Below, piece by piece: positions 1 to 5,361 of a stretch of 5,361 nucleotides of DNA; the stretch's first letter is position 1, and each line of letters begins with the position of its first letter. The notes under the pieces were generated by a model. It worked only from the letters and a program-made list of their open reading frames with translations, made no database searches and was not told the DNA's origin. The DNA lies in contig JADFON010000165.1 in NCBI GenBank assembly GCA_022562855.1, positions 1-5,361 of the forward strand, written 5' to 3'. Source of the stretch: Candidatus Zhuqueibacterota bacterium (GTDB lineage: Bacteria; SM23-31). Made by a program: the position numbers and the translations under genes.

Positions 1-1203
1 AAATTTTTCTACTACATCCTTGATTCTATATATAGCTTTTTCGATATTTTCGATTGAATTAGCATAAGAAAACCGGAGATAACCTTTGCCCCATTTACCG
101 AATGACAGACCGGAAATTGCCGCAACTCCGGCTTTATTTAATAGTATCGATTCAAGCTCTTCGGATGTTTTTCCTGTCCCTTCTATATTCGGAAAAGCAT
201 AGAAAGCGCCTTTCGGCATAAGACACCGGAATCCCGGAATACTGTTCAAACCGGAGACAATAACGTCCCGTCTTTTTCTGAATTCTTCAACCATTTTCGC
301 AGAATCTTCCTGTGGACCGGTCAATGCCTCGATACCGGCAATCTGAGTAAAACTTGCTGTACAGGAATTGCTGTTTATGTGGAGTTTTTCAAATTGCAAA
401 GCCAGGTCATTCGGCATTACCCCATAGCCCATTCGCCAGCCGGTCATTGCAAAAGATTTAGAGAACCCATCTAATATAATAGTACGCTCCTGCATCCCAT
501 CGATGCTTGCAATGCTCTCAAAGGGATGTTCGTAGGTAATTCTACTGTAAACTTCATCAGAAAGAACCCAGCAATCATGTTTTTTTGCAAGATACGCAAT
601 TTCCTCAAGATCGTTTCGCGATAACATGCCTCCGGTAGGATTATGCGGCGTATTTAACAGTATTAATTTGGTGTTGTCGGAAACACTTTCACGAAGAGTC
701 TCAAGATCGAATGAAAAATCATTTTCTTCTAATAGTTTTATCGGAACTGGTTTTGCGTTTACGAATTCTGTCATCGATCTGAAAATCGGAAACCCCGGGT
801 CCGGAAAAACGACCTCATCACCTTCATCGGCAAGTGCAAGAATTGCAAAAAACATAATCGGTTTTGCACCGGGGGTTACTACTATTCCATCAGGATCAAC
901 GTCGATATTCCGTGTTTTTGAAACTTCATCGGCAATAGCGTTTCTGAGTTCAGGTAAACCGTTCGGCGGTCCATATTTTGTCCAGCCCTGGTCCAGCGCT
1001 CTTTTTCCTGCCTCCAGAATATTTTTGGGGGTAATAAAATCGGGTTCACCGAGTTCAAGATGAATTATGTCGCGTCCCTGTTTTTCTAATGCGGTCGCCT
1101 TCGCAAACACTTCAAAAGCAGTCTCGGTACCAAGTCTGCCCATCCGTTCAGCAAGAAACGATTTTTCGTCTACTACTTTATCTTCAACTAAGGTTTCGTT
1201 CAT
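1..1203 (-). CDS. PLP-dependent class I aminotransferase (aspartate/aromatic aminotransferase-like), C-terminus cut by window edge
   Basis: Cytoplasmic fold-type I aminotransferase that moves an amino group between an amino acid and a 2-oxo acid. Reading the minus strand from the ATG at 1203 gives 401 open codons to the left edge. Visible landmarks are GEPDF (52-56), the cofactor-phosphate turn TPGAKP (110-115), NTPHNPTGG (184-192) with Asn188, SDEVY (215-219) with Asp216 for the pyridine nitrogen, the Schiff-base lysine Lys249 in SKSFAMTGWRMGY (248-260), and YLRFSYA (375-381) with Arg377, the usual alpha-carboxylate ligand. The family ends near here, so probably only a few residues and the stop are missing. 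The ATG at 1203 is the first available after an in-frame stop at 1258-1260. It adds about 14 residues before the usual family start, and Met21 is an alternative; neither has a good ribosome binding site. The amino-acid substrate cannot be read from sequence; aspartate, aromatic acids or alanine are all possible. Confidence 0.93.
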   Translation of the reverse strand, partial: MNETLVEDKVVDEKSFLAERMGRLGTETAFEVFAKATALEKQGRDIIHLELGEPDFITPKNILEAGKRALDQGWTKYGPPNGLPELRNAIADEVSKTRNIDVDPDGIVVTPGAKPIMFFAILALADEGDEVVFPDPGFPIFRSMTEFVNAKPVPIKLLEENDFSFDLETLRESVSDNTKLILLNTPHNPTGGMLSRNDLEEIAYLAKKHDCWVLSDEVYSRITYEHPFESIASIDGMQERTIILDGFSKSFAMTGWRMGYGVMPNDLALQFEKLHINSNSCTASFTQIAGIEALTGPQEDSAKMVEEFRKRRDVIVSGLNSIPGFRCLMPKGAFYAFPNIEGTGKTSEELESILLNKAGVAAISGLSFGKWGKGYLRFSYANSIENIEKAIYRIKDVVEKF

Positions 1204-1288
1204 CCTAACATACCCGGTTAAGATTGCTGTGAGTTTTTGACGGGATATCCAAAATAATTAACGTGATTCATATGATTTGCGGTGTGAA

Positions 1289-1317
1289 AAAGTACGTAAA
1301 TGGAGCTTGATAGTCAA
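1289..1317 (-). promoter_or_regulatory. Candidate sigma70-type promoter for the aminotransferase gene
   Basis: On the minus strand, TTGACT (1317-1312, five of six matches to the -35 consensus) is followed after exactly 17 bases by TACTTT (1294-1289, three of six, keeping the key first T, second A and last T). Transcription would start near 1282, leaving a leader of about 80 bases before the ATG at 1203. The -10 box is weak, so this is tentative. Confidence 0.35.
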
Positions 1318-1340
1318 GGTTTTTTTGGTTTGCATCAATT

Positions 1341-1352
1341 GCGGTAAACCGC
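1341..1352. repeat. Perfect 12-bp inverted repeat, GCGGT-AA-ACCGC
   Basis: Two 5-base arms are perfectly complementary around a 2-base centre. The loop is too small for a good RNA hairpin, so a protein-binding operator is more likely than a terminator. It lies about 24 bp upstream of the proposed -35 box of the minus-strand aminotransferase promoter, a place where an activator could bind. Palindromes this short also arise by chance. Confidence 0.3.
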
Positions 1353-1507
1353 CTAAAATCGTAAAAAATAAGCGAATATGATTTTGTCGAAGAGAAATGT
1401 TTTGTTTGACCGTTCCTTTCAAAAACAGTATTTAATCAAGGCAAAATAACGGATGACTCAATATCTTAATCCGGTAAAGATTCAAAATTTATTATAATTA
1501 CAGCAAA

Positions 1508-1522
1508 TCCAAAATATTTGGA
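1508..1522. repeat. 15-bp inverted repeat overlapping the -35 box (TCCAAA-ATA-TTTGGA)
   Basis: Six-base arms pair perfectly around a 3-base centre. The right arm covers most of the proposed -35 box TTGGAA (1518-1523) of the promoter for the glutamate synthase-like gene. That position fits an operator at which a repressor would exclude RNA polymerase. No regulator is encoded in the window, so the binding protein is unknown. Confidence 0.35.
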
Positions 1523-1546
1523 ATCAATGCAAAAATAGTGTATATT
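1518..1546 (+). promoter_or_regulatory. Candidate sigma70-type promoter for the glutamate synthase-like gene
   Basis: TTGGAA (1518-1523, four of six matches) and TATATT (1541-1546, five of six) are separated by exactly 17 bases. Transcription would begin near 1553, giving a leader of about 55 bases before the ATG at 1609. Alternatives upstream are a perfect TATAAT at 1493-1498 with no recognisable -35 partner, and TTGACC (1406-1411) with a 17-base spacer to TATTTA (1429-1434). Confidence 0.45.
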
Positions 1547-1587
1547 TTGTAAATTTTTTTGTACTGCTATTTAACCGAAATAACATA

Positions 1588-1598
1588 CCTGTAACAGG
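1588..1598. repeat. 11-bp inverted repeat overlapping the Shine-Dalgarno (CCTGT-A-ACAGG)
   Basis: Five-base arms are perfectly complementary around one base. In RNA, CCUG and CAGG could pair around a UAA loop, partly masking the AGGAA ribosome binding site at 1596-1600. A DNA operator is the other possibility. The stem is only four pairs, so any effect on translation is speculative. Confidence 0.25.
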
Positions 1599-1608
1599 AA
1601 ATAATTAT

Positions 1609-3117
1609 ATGTGTGCGAAACCGGATGGAAGTTCGCTGGACTTGATGAGCCTTGCCAAAAGTTTTTCGACAATTCTTTATATAATAACCATGCTCTTATT
1701 TGCGCTCGGTTTTTTCATTCATTTAGCTTTTTACGCCGGAGCATTTCTGTTCGTTATGCTTCTGATTATCGATATCCGTTATAAGTATTTCCAAAAAAGC
1801 CACGCAATTCTCCGCAATTTCGGTCTTTTCGGGGCAATGCGTTACCTGATGGAGAGTATAGGTCCTGAATTACGTCAATACTGGATTGCGAGCGACGTCG
1901 AGGAAAAGCCCTTTTCCCGAAGAGAGCGTTCGGAAGTATACCGGTACGCAAAAAATATAGAAAGTACAGCCCCGTTTGGGACGTTGGAGAATTTACAATA
2001 TGGAATGATTCGTCATTCCATGTACCCTCTGCACAAAGAGGATATGCCTCAATTCTCATTGACATTTGGCGAGGAGAGGAATATCAAGAACGCCTATACG
2101 ATAACAAAGCCGTTTATGGTAAGCGCGATGAGTTTTGGCTCGCTTGGCGAGAACGCTGTGCGCGCGATTGCCCGCGGAGCAAAAAGAGGCGGGATACCGA
2201 TGTGTACGGGTGAAGGAGGATACCCGAAATATCACTTGATGGAGAAGCCTGATATAATATTCCAGATGGGTACGGCAAAATTCGGGGTGAGAAACGGCGA
2301 CGGGTCGCTCAATGATGAGAAATTGAGCTCCCTTGCAAGTGAAGAATGTATAAAAATGATCGAAATAAAGTTTTCACAGGGCGCTAAACCCGGAAAGGGC
2401 GGTCTGCTTCCGGGCGCAAAGGTGACCCCCGAAATTGCCGAAATCAGGGATGTTCCTGTGGGAAAAGACGTCTATTCGCCGCCGGGGCATATCGAATGCG
2501 ACAATGTAGAAAATACGGTTAAATTCATAAAGCGGGTACAGGAAGTATCAGATCTGCCGGTTGGCATAAAAATGTGTATTGGCAACGAGCATGAGTTTCA
2601 GGATTTTGTCCGTGAAATGCAAAAACAGGACGTTTTTCCCGACTATATCGATATCGACGGGGCAGAAGGCGGAACCGGAGCGGCGCCCCGAAGTTTTCTG
2701 GATTATGTCGGGATTCCCTTGTTTCATGCTCTCAAACTGGTCGTAAATATTCTGCATGAAGAAGGCGTAAGGGATAAAGTGAAATTGTTGGGAGCCGGTA
2801 AGCTCGTCAATCCTGCCCGACAGATCACGGCATTTTCTTTTGGCGTGGACGCCGTCTATACCGCGCGTGGATTTATGCTTGCGCTGGGATGCGTCCAGGC
2901 GCTGCAGTGCAACCAGGATACTTGTCCTGTCGGTATTACTACACATGACAAACATTTGCAAAGAGGTCTCGAAATAGAAGATAAGGCGCAGAGAGTAGAG
3001 CATTATATAAAAAATCTCGATAAAGCCTTGAAAGAGTTACTCGCCGCTACCGGTAATAAATCACTAAGAGAATTAAGAAATAAAAATATTATGTTCAGAC
3101 CGTGGGAGTATAATTGA
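1609..3117 (+). CDS. Membrane-anchored FMN-binding glutamate synthase family protein (GltB central-domain-like)
   Basis: This 502-residue protein corresponds to the FMN/iron-sulfur synthase domain of glutamate synthase, without the N-terminal glutaminase domain and without an adjacent GltD-type reductase. Two hydrophobic helices (about 20-38 and 40-56) should anchor it in the inner membrane. The TIM-barrel part follows, with SFGSLG (175-180), TGEGGY (200-205), QGAKPGKGG (257-265), the glycine-rich DIDGAEGGTGAAP (348-360), and Cys428, Cys434 and Cys439. Those cysteines have the C-x5-C-x4-C spacing of the glutamate synthase [3Fe-4S] cluster. The family would form glutamate from 2-oxoglutarate and ammonia using an electron donor, but for stand-alone membrane forms the reaction is unproven. 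The ATG at 1609 has AGGAA (1596-1600) eight bases upstream and keeps the whole first helix. It ends with tandem in-frame stops, TGA then TAA (3115-3120). No terminator hairpin follows. Confidence 0.9.
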   Translation: MCAKPDGSSLDLMSLAKSFSTILYIITMLLFALGFFIHLAFYAGAFLFVMLLIIDIRYKYFQKSHAILRNFGLFGAMRYLMESIGPELRQYWIASDVEEKPFSRRERSEVYRYAKNIESTAPFGTLENLQYGMIRHSMYPLHKEDMPQFSLTFGEERNIKNAYTITKPFMVSAMSFGSLGENAVRAIARGAKRGGIPMCTGEGGYPKYHLMEKPDIIFQMGTAKFGVRNGDGSLNDEKLSSLASEECIKMIEIKFSQGAKPGKGGLLPGAKVTPEIAEIRDVPVGKDVYSPPGHIECDNVENTVKFIKRVQEVSDLPVGIKMCIGNEHEFQDFVREMQKQDVFPDYIDIDGAEGGTGAAPRSFLDYVGIPLFHALKLVVNILHEEGVRDKVKLLGAGKLVNPARQITAFSFGVDAVYTARGFMLALGCVQALQCNQDTCPVGITTHDKHLQRGLEIEDKAQRVEHYIKNLDKALKELLAATGNKSLRELRNKNIMFRPWEYN

Positions 3118-3130
3118 TAAAAAATATGGA

Positions 3131-3158
3131 TTGTTATAGCGGAATACGAATATATATT
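3131..3158 (+). promoter_or_regulatory. Candidate promoter for the nucleotide-metabolism operon
   Basis: TTGTTA (3131-3136, four of six matches) and TATATT (3153-3158, five of six) are 16 bases apart in the 91-bp gap before the gene at 3209. Transcription would start near 3165. TACAAT at 3182-3187 is a second -10-like box but lacks a -35 partner. With no terminator seen after 3117, readthrough from the upstream gene is also possible. Confidence 0.35.
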
Positions 3159-3208
3159 TTCCTGAATTTAATACACTGCGATACAATTTTATTTAGGCAG
3201 CCGATCAT

Positions 3209-4228
3209 ATGAAAATTTTATGCACCGGGATAAGCGGAATACAAAAACTCAAGTACATTGAGGAGCTTGTTCCGTTTCTTGAAAAAAATGGTCATAAGGC
3301 AAAGATTTTTGATACCTGGGAATACCTTTCTCTTGCGGGAAAAGACCTTGGTCAGGAAATAACCAAAGAAAAGATACTCGACCAGCACAATCTTGACGCC
3401 TTGAGGGCGATAGCATTCGAACGTATCTGTAATGAAATAGAAAATCTCCTCAAAAAAGACAAAAACATCCATATAATAATCTCGACTCACGCCTGTTTCA
3501 GATGGAACAAATTCCTGAGGTCGGGGTTCGACGTGCATTATCTTAACAGGATAGACCCGGATATTTATGTGAACTTTATCGATGATGTGCATAGAATAAA
3601 TGAAAATCTATCAAAAGATTCGCAATGGGCAAACCGGCTGAATTTGGAAGAGATAATAACCTGGCGGGATGAGGAGATGTTTATTACAGAAACACTTGCC
3701 ATGTTTCAAAAGAAAAAGTTCTTTTTATTTGCCACATGCGAGAACTTATCGAGCCTCGGCGCGATGATTCTGCATCCCGAAAGAAAGAAAATATACCTCA
3801 GCTTTCCAATAACGGCTATTCAGCAGGAACAGCCTGAACTGTTGGAAGAGGCAAACGCATTTGCAGATGGTTTGCGAAAAGACTTTATCGTCTTCAATCC
3901 TATGTCTATAAAGGATCTTGGAGGGATCGACAACCAGGGAAATATGGTTCAAAAACAGCTCAAAGCCGCTACCGTTTGGCGCGATTTTAAGCTGATTTCT
4001 CAAAGCGACATAGTGGCAGTCTACTATCCGGTGGAAAAGAATTCTCCCGGCGTCAACCAGGAGATCATGTACGCCTTTACGCATGGCAAAGATGTCTACC
4101 TGTATTATCCGAAGCCCTTTGGTCTCAGTCCTTTTTGGGACCCGGAGATTGCCGTAACAAAGTCATTCGATGATCTGAATGATTTTAAGACCTATCTTAA
4201 ATCACTCGCTAATAATAAGAAAAAATAA
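3209..4228 (+). CDS. Two-domain protein: degenerate adenylate-kinase-like P-loop domain fused to nucleoside 2-deoxyribosyltransferase / dNMP N-glycosidase-like domain
   Basis: No close named relative is recognised; the call rests on motifs in 339 residues. Residues 1-190 resemble a small-molecule kinase: strand MKILCTG, then G7-x-x-G10-x-x-K13 at P-loop spacing, but Gln12 replaces glycine and Leu14 replaces Ser/Thr. A second strand ends in STH (92-94), and WRDEE (152-156) could supply a lid arginine. Residues 193-338 fit the nucleoside 2-deoxyribosyltransferase superfamily: Tyr196 in KIYLSFP, Asp259 in WRDF, Asp267 in QSDIVAVYYP, Ser279 and Glu285 in NSPGVNQEIMYA, then GKDVYLYYP. Asp259-to-Asp267 and Ser279-to-Glu285 spacings match Rcl/DNPH1, where Glu is the nucleophile and Ser contacts the 5'-phosphate; true nucleoside transferases have Asp there. 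This favours cleavage of the N-glycosidic bond of a deoxynucleotide (inference). The arginine-glycine phosphate loop of Rcl is not seen. The ATG at 3209 has only a weak AGG 11 bases upstream. Confidence 0.7.
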   Translation: MKILCTGISGIQKLKYIEELVPFLEKNGHKAKIFDTWEYLSLAGKDLGQEITKEKILDQHNLDALRAIAFERICNEIENLLKKDKNIHIIISTHACFRWNKFLRSGFDVHYLNRIDPDIYVNFIDDVHRINENLSKDSQWANRLNLEEIITWRDEEMFITETLAMFQKKKFFLFATCENLSSLGAMILHPERKKIYLSFPITAIQQEQPELLEEANAFADGLRKDFIVFNPMSIKDLGGIDNQGNMVQKQLKAATVWRDFKLISQSDIVAVYYPVEKNSPGVNQEIMYAFTHGKDVYLYYPKPFGLSPFWDPEIAVTKSFDDLNDFKTYLKSLANNKKK

Positions 4229-4266
4229 AACACTCTTTTTGATGTGCAAATCCGGGATTTTCATTA

Positions 4267-4962
4267 ATGTCACGAGTAATAATCGGAATAGGACATAAGG
4301 CGAGGCAGGGAAAGGATACCGCCGCAGAGCACTTGCAAAAAATATTCAAATGCACAATAATCCATTTTGCAGATTCTCTCTACGAAGAATGCCGTAATGC
4401 AACGATTTTGTACAAAGAGGGAGGTAAGTCCGGTGAGATTGCATCTGCGCTGTATCTGAAAACAAATGATGAAGATTATTATCATTTCACTGAATTCAAT
4501 GATACCATTACCGGGTGGATAAAGAAAAACGGGGTACGGATTGCGGATCTGCCCTATGATGCAGATCTGAGATATGACGGTATGACGGAAAAAGACGGAA
4601 CGTTGCTGCAATTCTGGGGAACTGAGTTTCGGAGAAAGGAATTTAACTGGGATTATTGGGTAGATATAGTCAAGAAAGAAATAGAGGCAAATCCCGACCG
4701 CGATTATATTATACCCGACACCAGGTTCAAAAATGAAGCGAAGATGATAAGTGCAATGGGTGGTGTGGTTTGGAAGATCAACCGTACCGGGTATACAGCG
4801 AAAGACCGCGACCCAAATCACATGAGTGAAGTAGATCTTGACGATTGGGAATTTGACACGGAAATTATTAACGACGGGTCGATTTCCGAATTAAATGAAA
4901 AAGCAGTAACACTGTTTAGAAAAATGAAAGGGCTGCCTGATGGAAACATCACGGGTAAGTAA
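4267..4962 (+). CDS. Deoxynucleoside monophosphate kinase, phage type
   Basis: A cytoplasmic P-loop kinase that converts dNMPs to dNDPs with ATP, related to T4 gene 1 kinase. The 231 residues begin with a beta strand and the phosphate loop GHKARQGKDT (9-18). GKDT is typical of this family, and the loop has five rather than four residues between its two glycines. Other family signatures are LLQFWGTEFRR (113-123) followed by YW (130-131), the Walker B-like strand IIPDTRFKNEAKMI (148-161) with Asp151 and Arg153, GGVVWKINR (165-173), His185 in HMSE, and the C-terminal IINDGSISELNEKA (200-213). Which dNMPs it accepts cannot be read. It starts 38 bp after the preceding stop, with GGGA (4254-4257) nine bases before the ATG. 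Its end overlaps the dCMP deaminase start by 23 bp, so the two are probably co-translated. Such kinases are common in phages, so its presence beside ordinary metabolic genes suggests past acquisition. Confidence 0.85.
   Translation: MSRVIIGIGHKARQGKDTAAEHLQKIFKCTIIHFADSLYEECRNATILYKEGGKSGEIASALYLKTNDEDYYHFTEFNDTITGWIKKNGVRIADLPYDADLRYDGMTEKDGTLLQFWGTEFRRKEFNWDYWVDIVKKEIEANPDRDYIIPDTRFKNEAKMISAMGGVVWKINRTGYTAKDRDPNHMSEVDLDDWEFDTEIINDGSISELNEKAVTLFRKMKGLPDGNITGK
4927..4932 (+). promoter_or_regulatory. Ribosome binding site for the dCMP deaminase, inside the kinase gene
   Basis: AAAGGG lies seven bases before the ATG at 4940 and within the last codons of the kinase gene. It is the best Shine-Dalgarno match of the three-gene group and decides the deaminase start, which otherwise has no upstream room free of coding sequence. 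Confidence 0.6.
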
Positions 4963-5361
4963 GGATGAATATTATTTAAGAATTGCTGAGAATATATTTG
5001 ACCGTTCCACCTGTCTGCGGCGTCACTTTGGCGCGGTCATTGTCAACAATGACGAAATTGTCGCAACCGGTTACAACGGCGCTCCCCGGAAGGTAAAGTC
5101 ATCGATGGAACACGGATTTTGCTGGAGGAAAGCTCACAACGTTCCTCACGGCAAGAACTATGAACTCTGCCGTTCGGTTCATGCGGAACAAAACGCGATG
5201 ATACAAGCATCCCGCCGTGATATGCTTGGTTCAACGTTGTATCTCGTTGGTGAAAATCCTGACAAGAGCCTTGTGGATGCGTTCCCCTGCGTCATCTGTC
5301 TCAGGATGATAATCAATGCCGGGATAGAGAGAATCGTCTTCCGGAAAGCCGACGGAAATAT
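4940..5361 (+). CDS. dCMP deaminase, C-terminus cut by window edge
   Basis: Zinc-dependent hydrolytic deaminase converting dCMP to dUMP, the precursor for thymidylate synthase. The frame, offset by one from the kinase, is open for 140 codons to the right edge. Landmarks: TCLRRHFGAVIV (24-35), GYNGAPR (44-50) typical of dCMP deaminases, LCRSVHAEQNAM (76-87) with zinc ligand His81 and proton shuttle Glu83, and PCVIC (116-120) with zinc ligands Cys117 and Cys120, followed by IINAGIERIVF (124-134). Cys25, Cys61 and Cys77 may hold a second, structural zinc as in T4 dCMP deaminase (inference). All catalytic residues are present and probably only a short tail is missing. The start is the ATG at 4940, preceded by AAAGGG. 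The 23-bp overlap with the kinase implies translational coupling. The GYNG and ELCRSVHAEQNA motifs argue against cytidine, tRNA-adenosine or riboflavin-type deaminases. Confidence 0.93.
   Translation, partial: METSRVSKDEYYLRIAENIFDRSTCLRRHFGAVIVNNDEIVATGYNGAPRKVKSSMEHGFCWRKAHNVPHGKNYELCRSVHAEQNAMIQASRRDMLGSTLYLVGENPDKSLVDAFPCVICLRMIINAGIERIVFRKADGN

Larger units (their letters stand above)
1204..1608. other. Divergent intergenic regulatory region
   Basis: This 405-bp AT-rich stretch separates the divergent aminotransferase and glutamate synthase-like genes. I see no protein gene in it: the ATG-initiated frames I read (for example 1300-1347 and 1453-1497) are about 15 codons and lack credible ribosome binding sites. 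It contains promoter-like boxes facing both ways and three short perfect inverted repeats (1341-1352, 1508-1522, 1588-1598), listed separately. No tRNA-like or riboswitch-like structure was recognised. Confidence 0.7.

Noticed and set aside
626-1063. 145-codon open frame on the plus strand
   Set aside because: It lies wholly antisense to the well-supported aminotransferase, whose active-site motifs are read from the opposite strand, and its translation resembles no family.
1453-1497. 14-codon leader-peptide-like frame upstream of the glutamate synthase-like gene
   Set aside because: It lies upstream of the best promoter candidate, has no run of regulatory codons, and no attenuator hairpins follow it.
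1609-1614. Cys2 of the glutamate synthase-like protein as the catalytic N-terminal cysteine of a glutaminase domain
   Set aside because: No glutaminase domain follows; the next segment is two membrane helices, so the cysteine at position 2 is coincidental.
2548-3003. 151-codon open frame on the minus strand
   Set aside because: It is antisense to the iron-sulfur and FMN-binding part of the glutamate synthase-like gene and has no recognisable motif.
3118-3208. Possible terminator after the glutamate synthase-like gene
   Set aside because: Only AT-rich self-complementary runs such as that around 3150-3158 are present; there is no GC-rich stem followed by a T tract.
4270-4821. 183-codon open frame on the minus strand
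   Set aside because: It is antisense to the dNMP kinase, which carries clear family motifs; the translation is cysteine- and isoleucine-rich without a recognisable domain.
3209-5361. Prophage remnant
   Set aside because: The kinase is of phage type, but no integrase, attachment repeat, structural or replication gene is visible in the window, so a prophage cannot be supported.

Overview
The window reads as bacterial chromosome, slightly AT-rich and gene-dense, with weak Shine-Dalgarno signals. I cannot name the organism. No rRNA, tRNA, CRISPR, IS or phage structural gene is visible, and I see no sign of frameshift or gene decay.

Layout. A PLP-dependent aminotransferase on the minus strand (1-1203) runs off the left edge with nearly its whole length present. 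It is divergent from a membrane-anchored FMN-binding glutamate synthase-like protein on the plus strand (1609-3117). The 405-bp gap between them holds candidate promoters in both directions and three short perfect inverted repeats. After a 91-bp gap with its own possible promoter come three plus-strand genes that look like one operon: a two-domain protein (3209-4228), a phage-type deoxynucleoside monophosphate kinase (4267-4962), and a dCMP deaminase (4940 to the right edge). The last two overlap by 23 bp.

Function. The first pair belongs to amino-acid nitrogen metabolism. The triad is the most interesting part. The C-terminal half of the 339-residue protein keeps the active-site pattern of the nucleoside 2-deoxyribosyltransferase superfamily. 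It has serine rather than aspartate six residues before the nucleophile glutamate, which is the arrangement of nucleotide N-glycosidases of the Rcl/DNPH1 type. If so, all three genes act on deoxynucleoside 5'-monophosphates: one cleaves the base, one phosphorylates to the diphosphate, one deaminates dCMP to dUMP. Its N-terminal half looks like an adenylate-kinase-type P-loop domain with a degraded Walker A motif. The joint role (pool sanitation, salvage, or antiphage nucleotide control) is a hypothesis.
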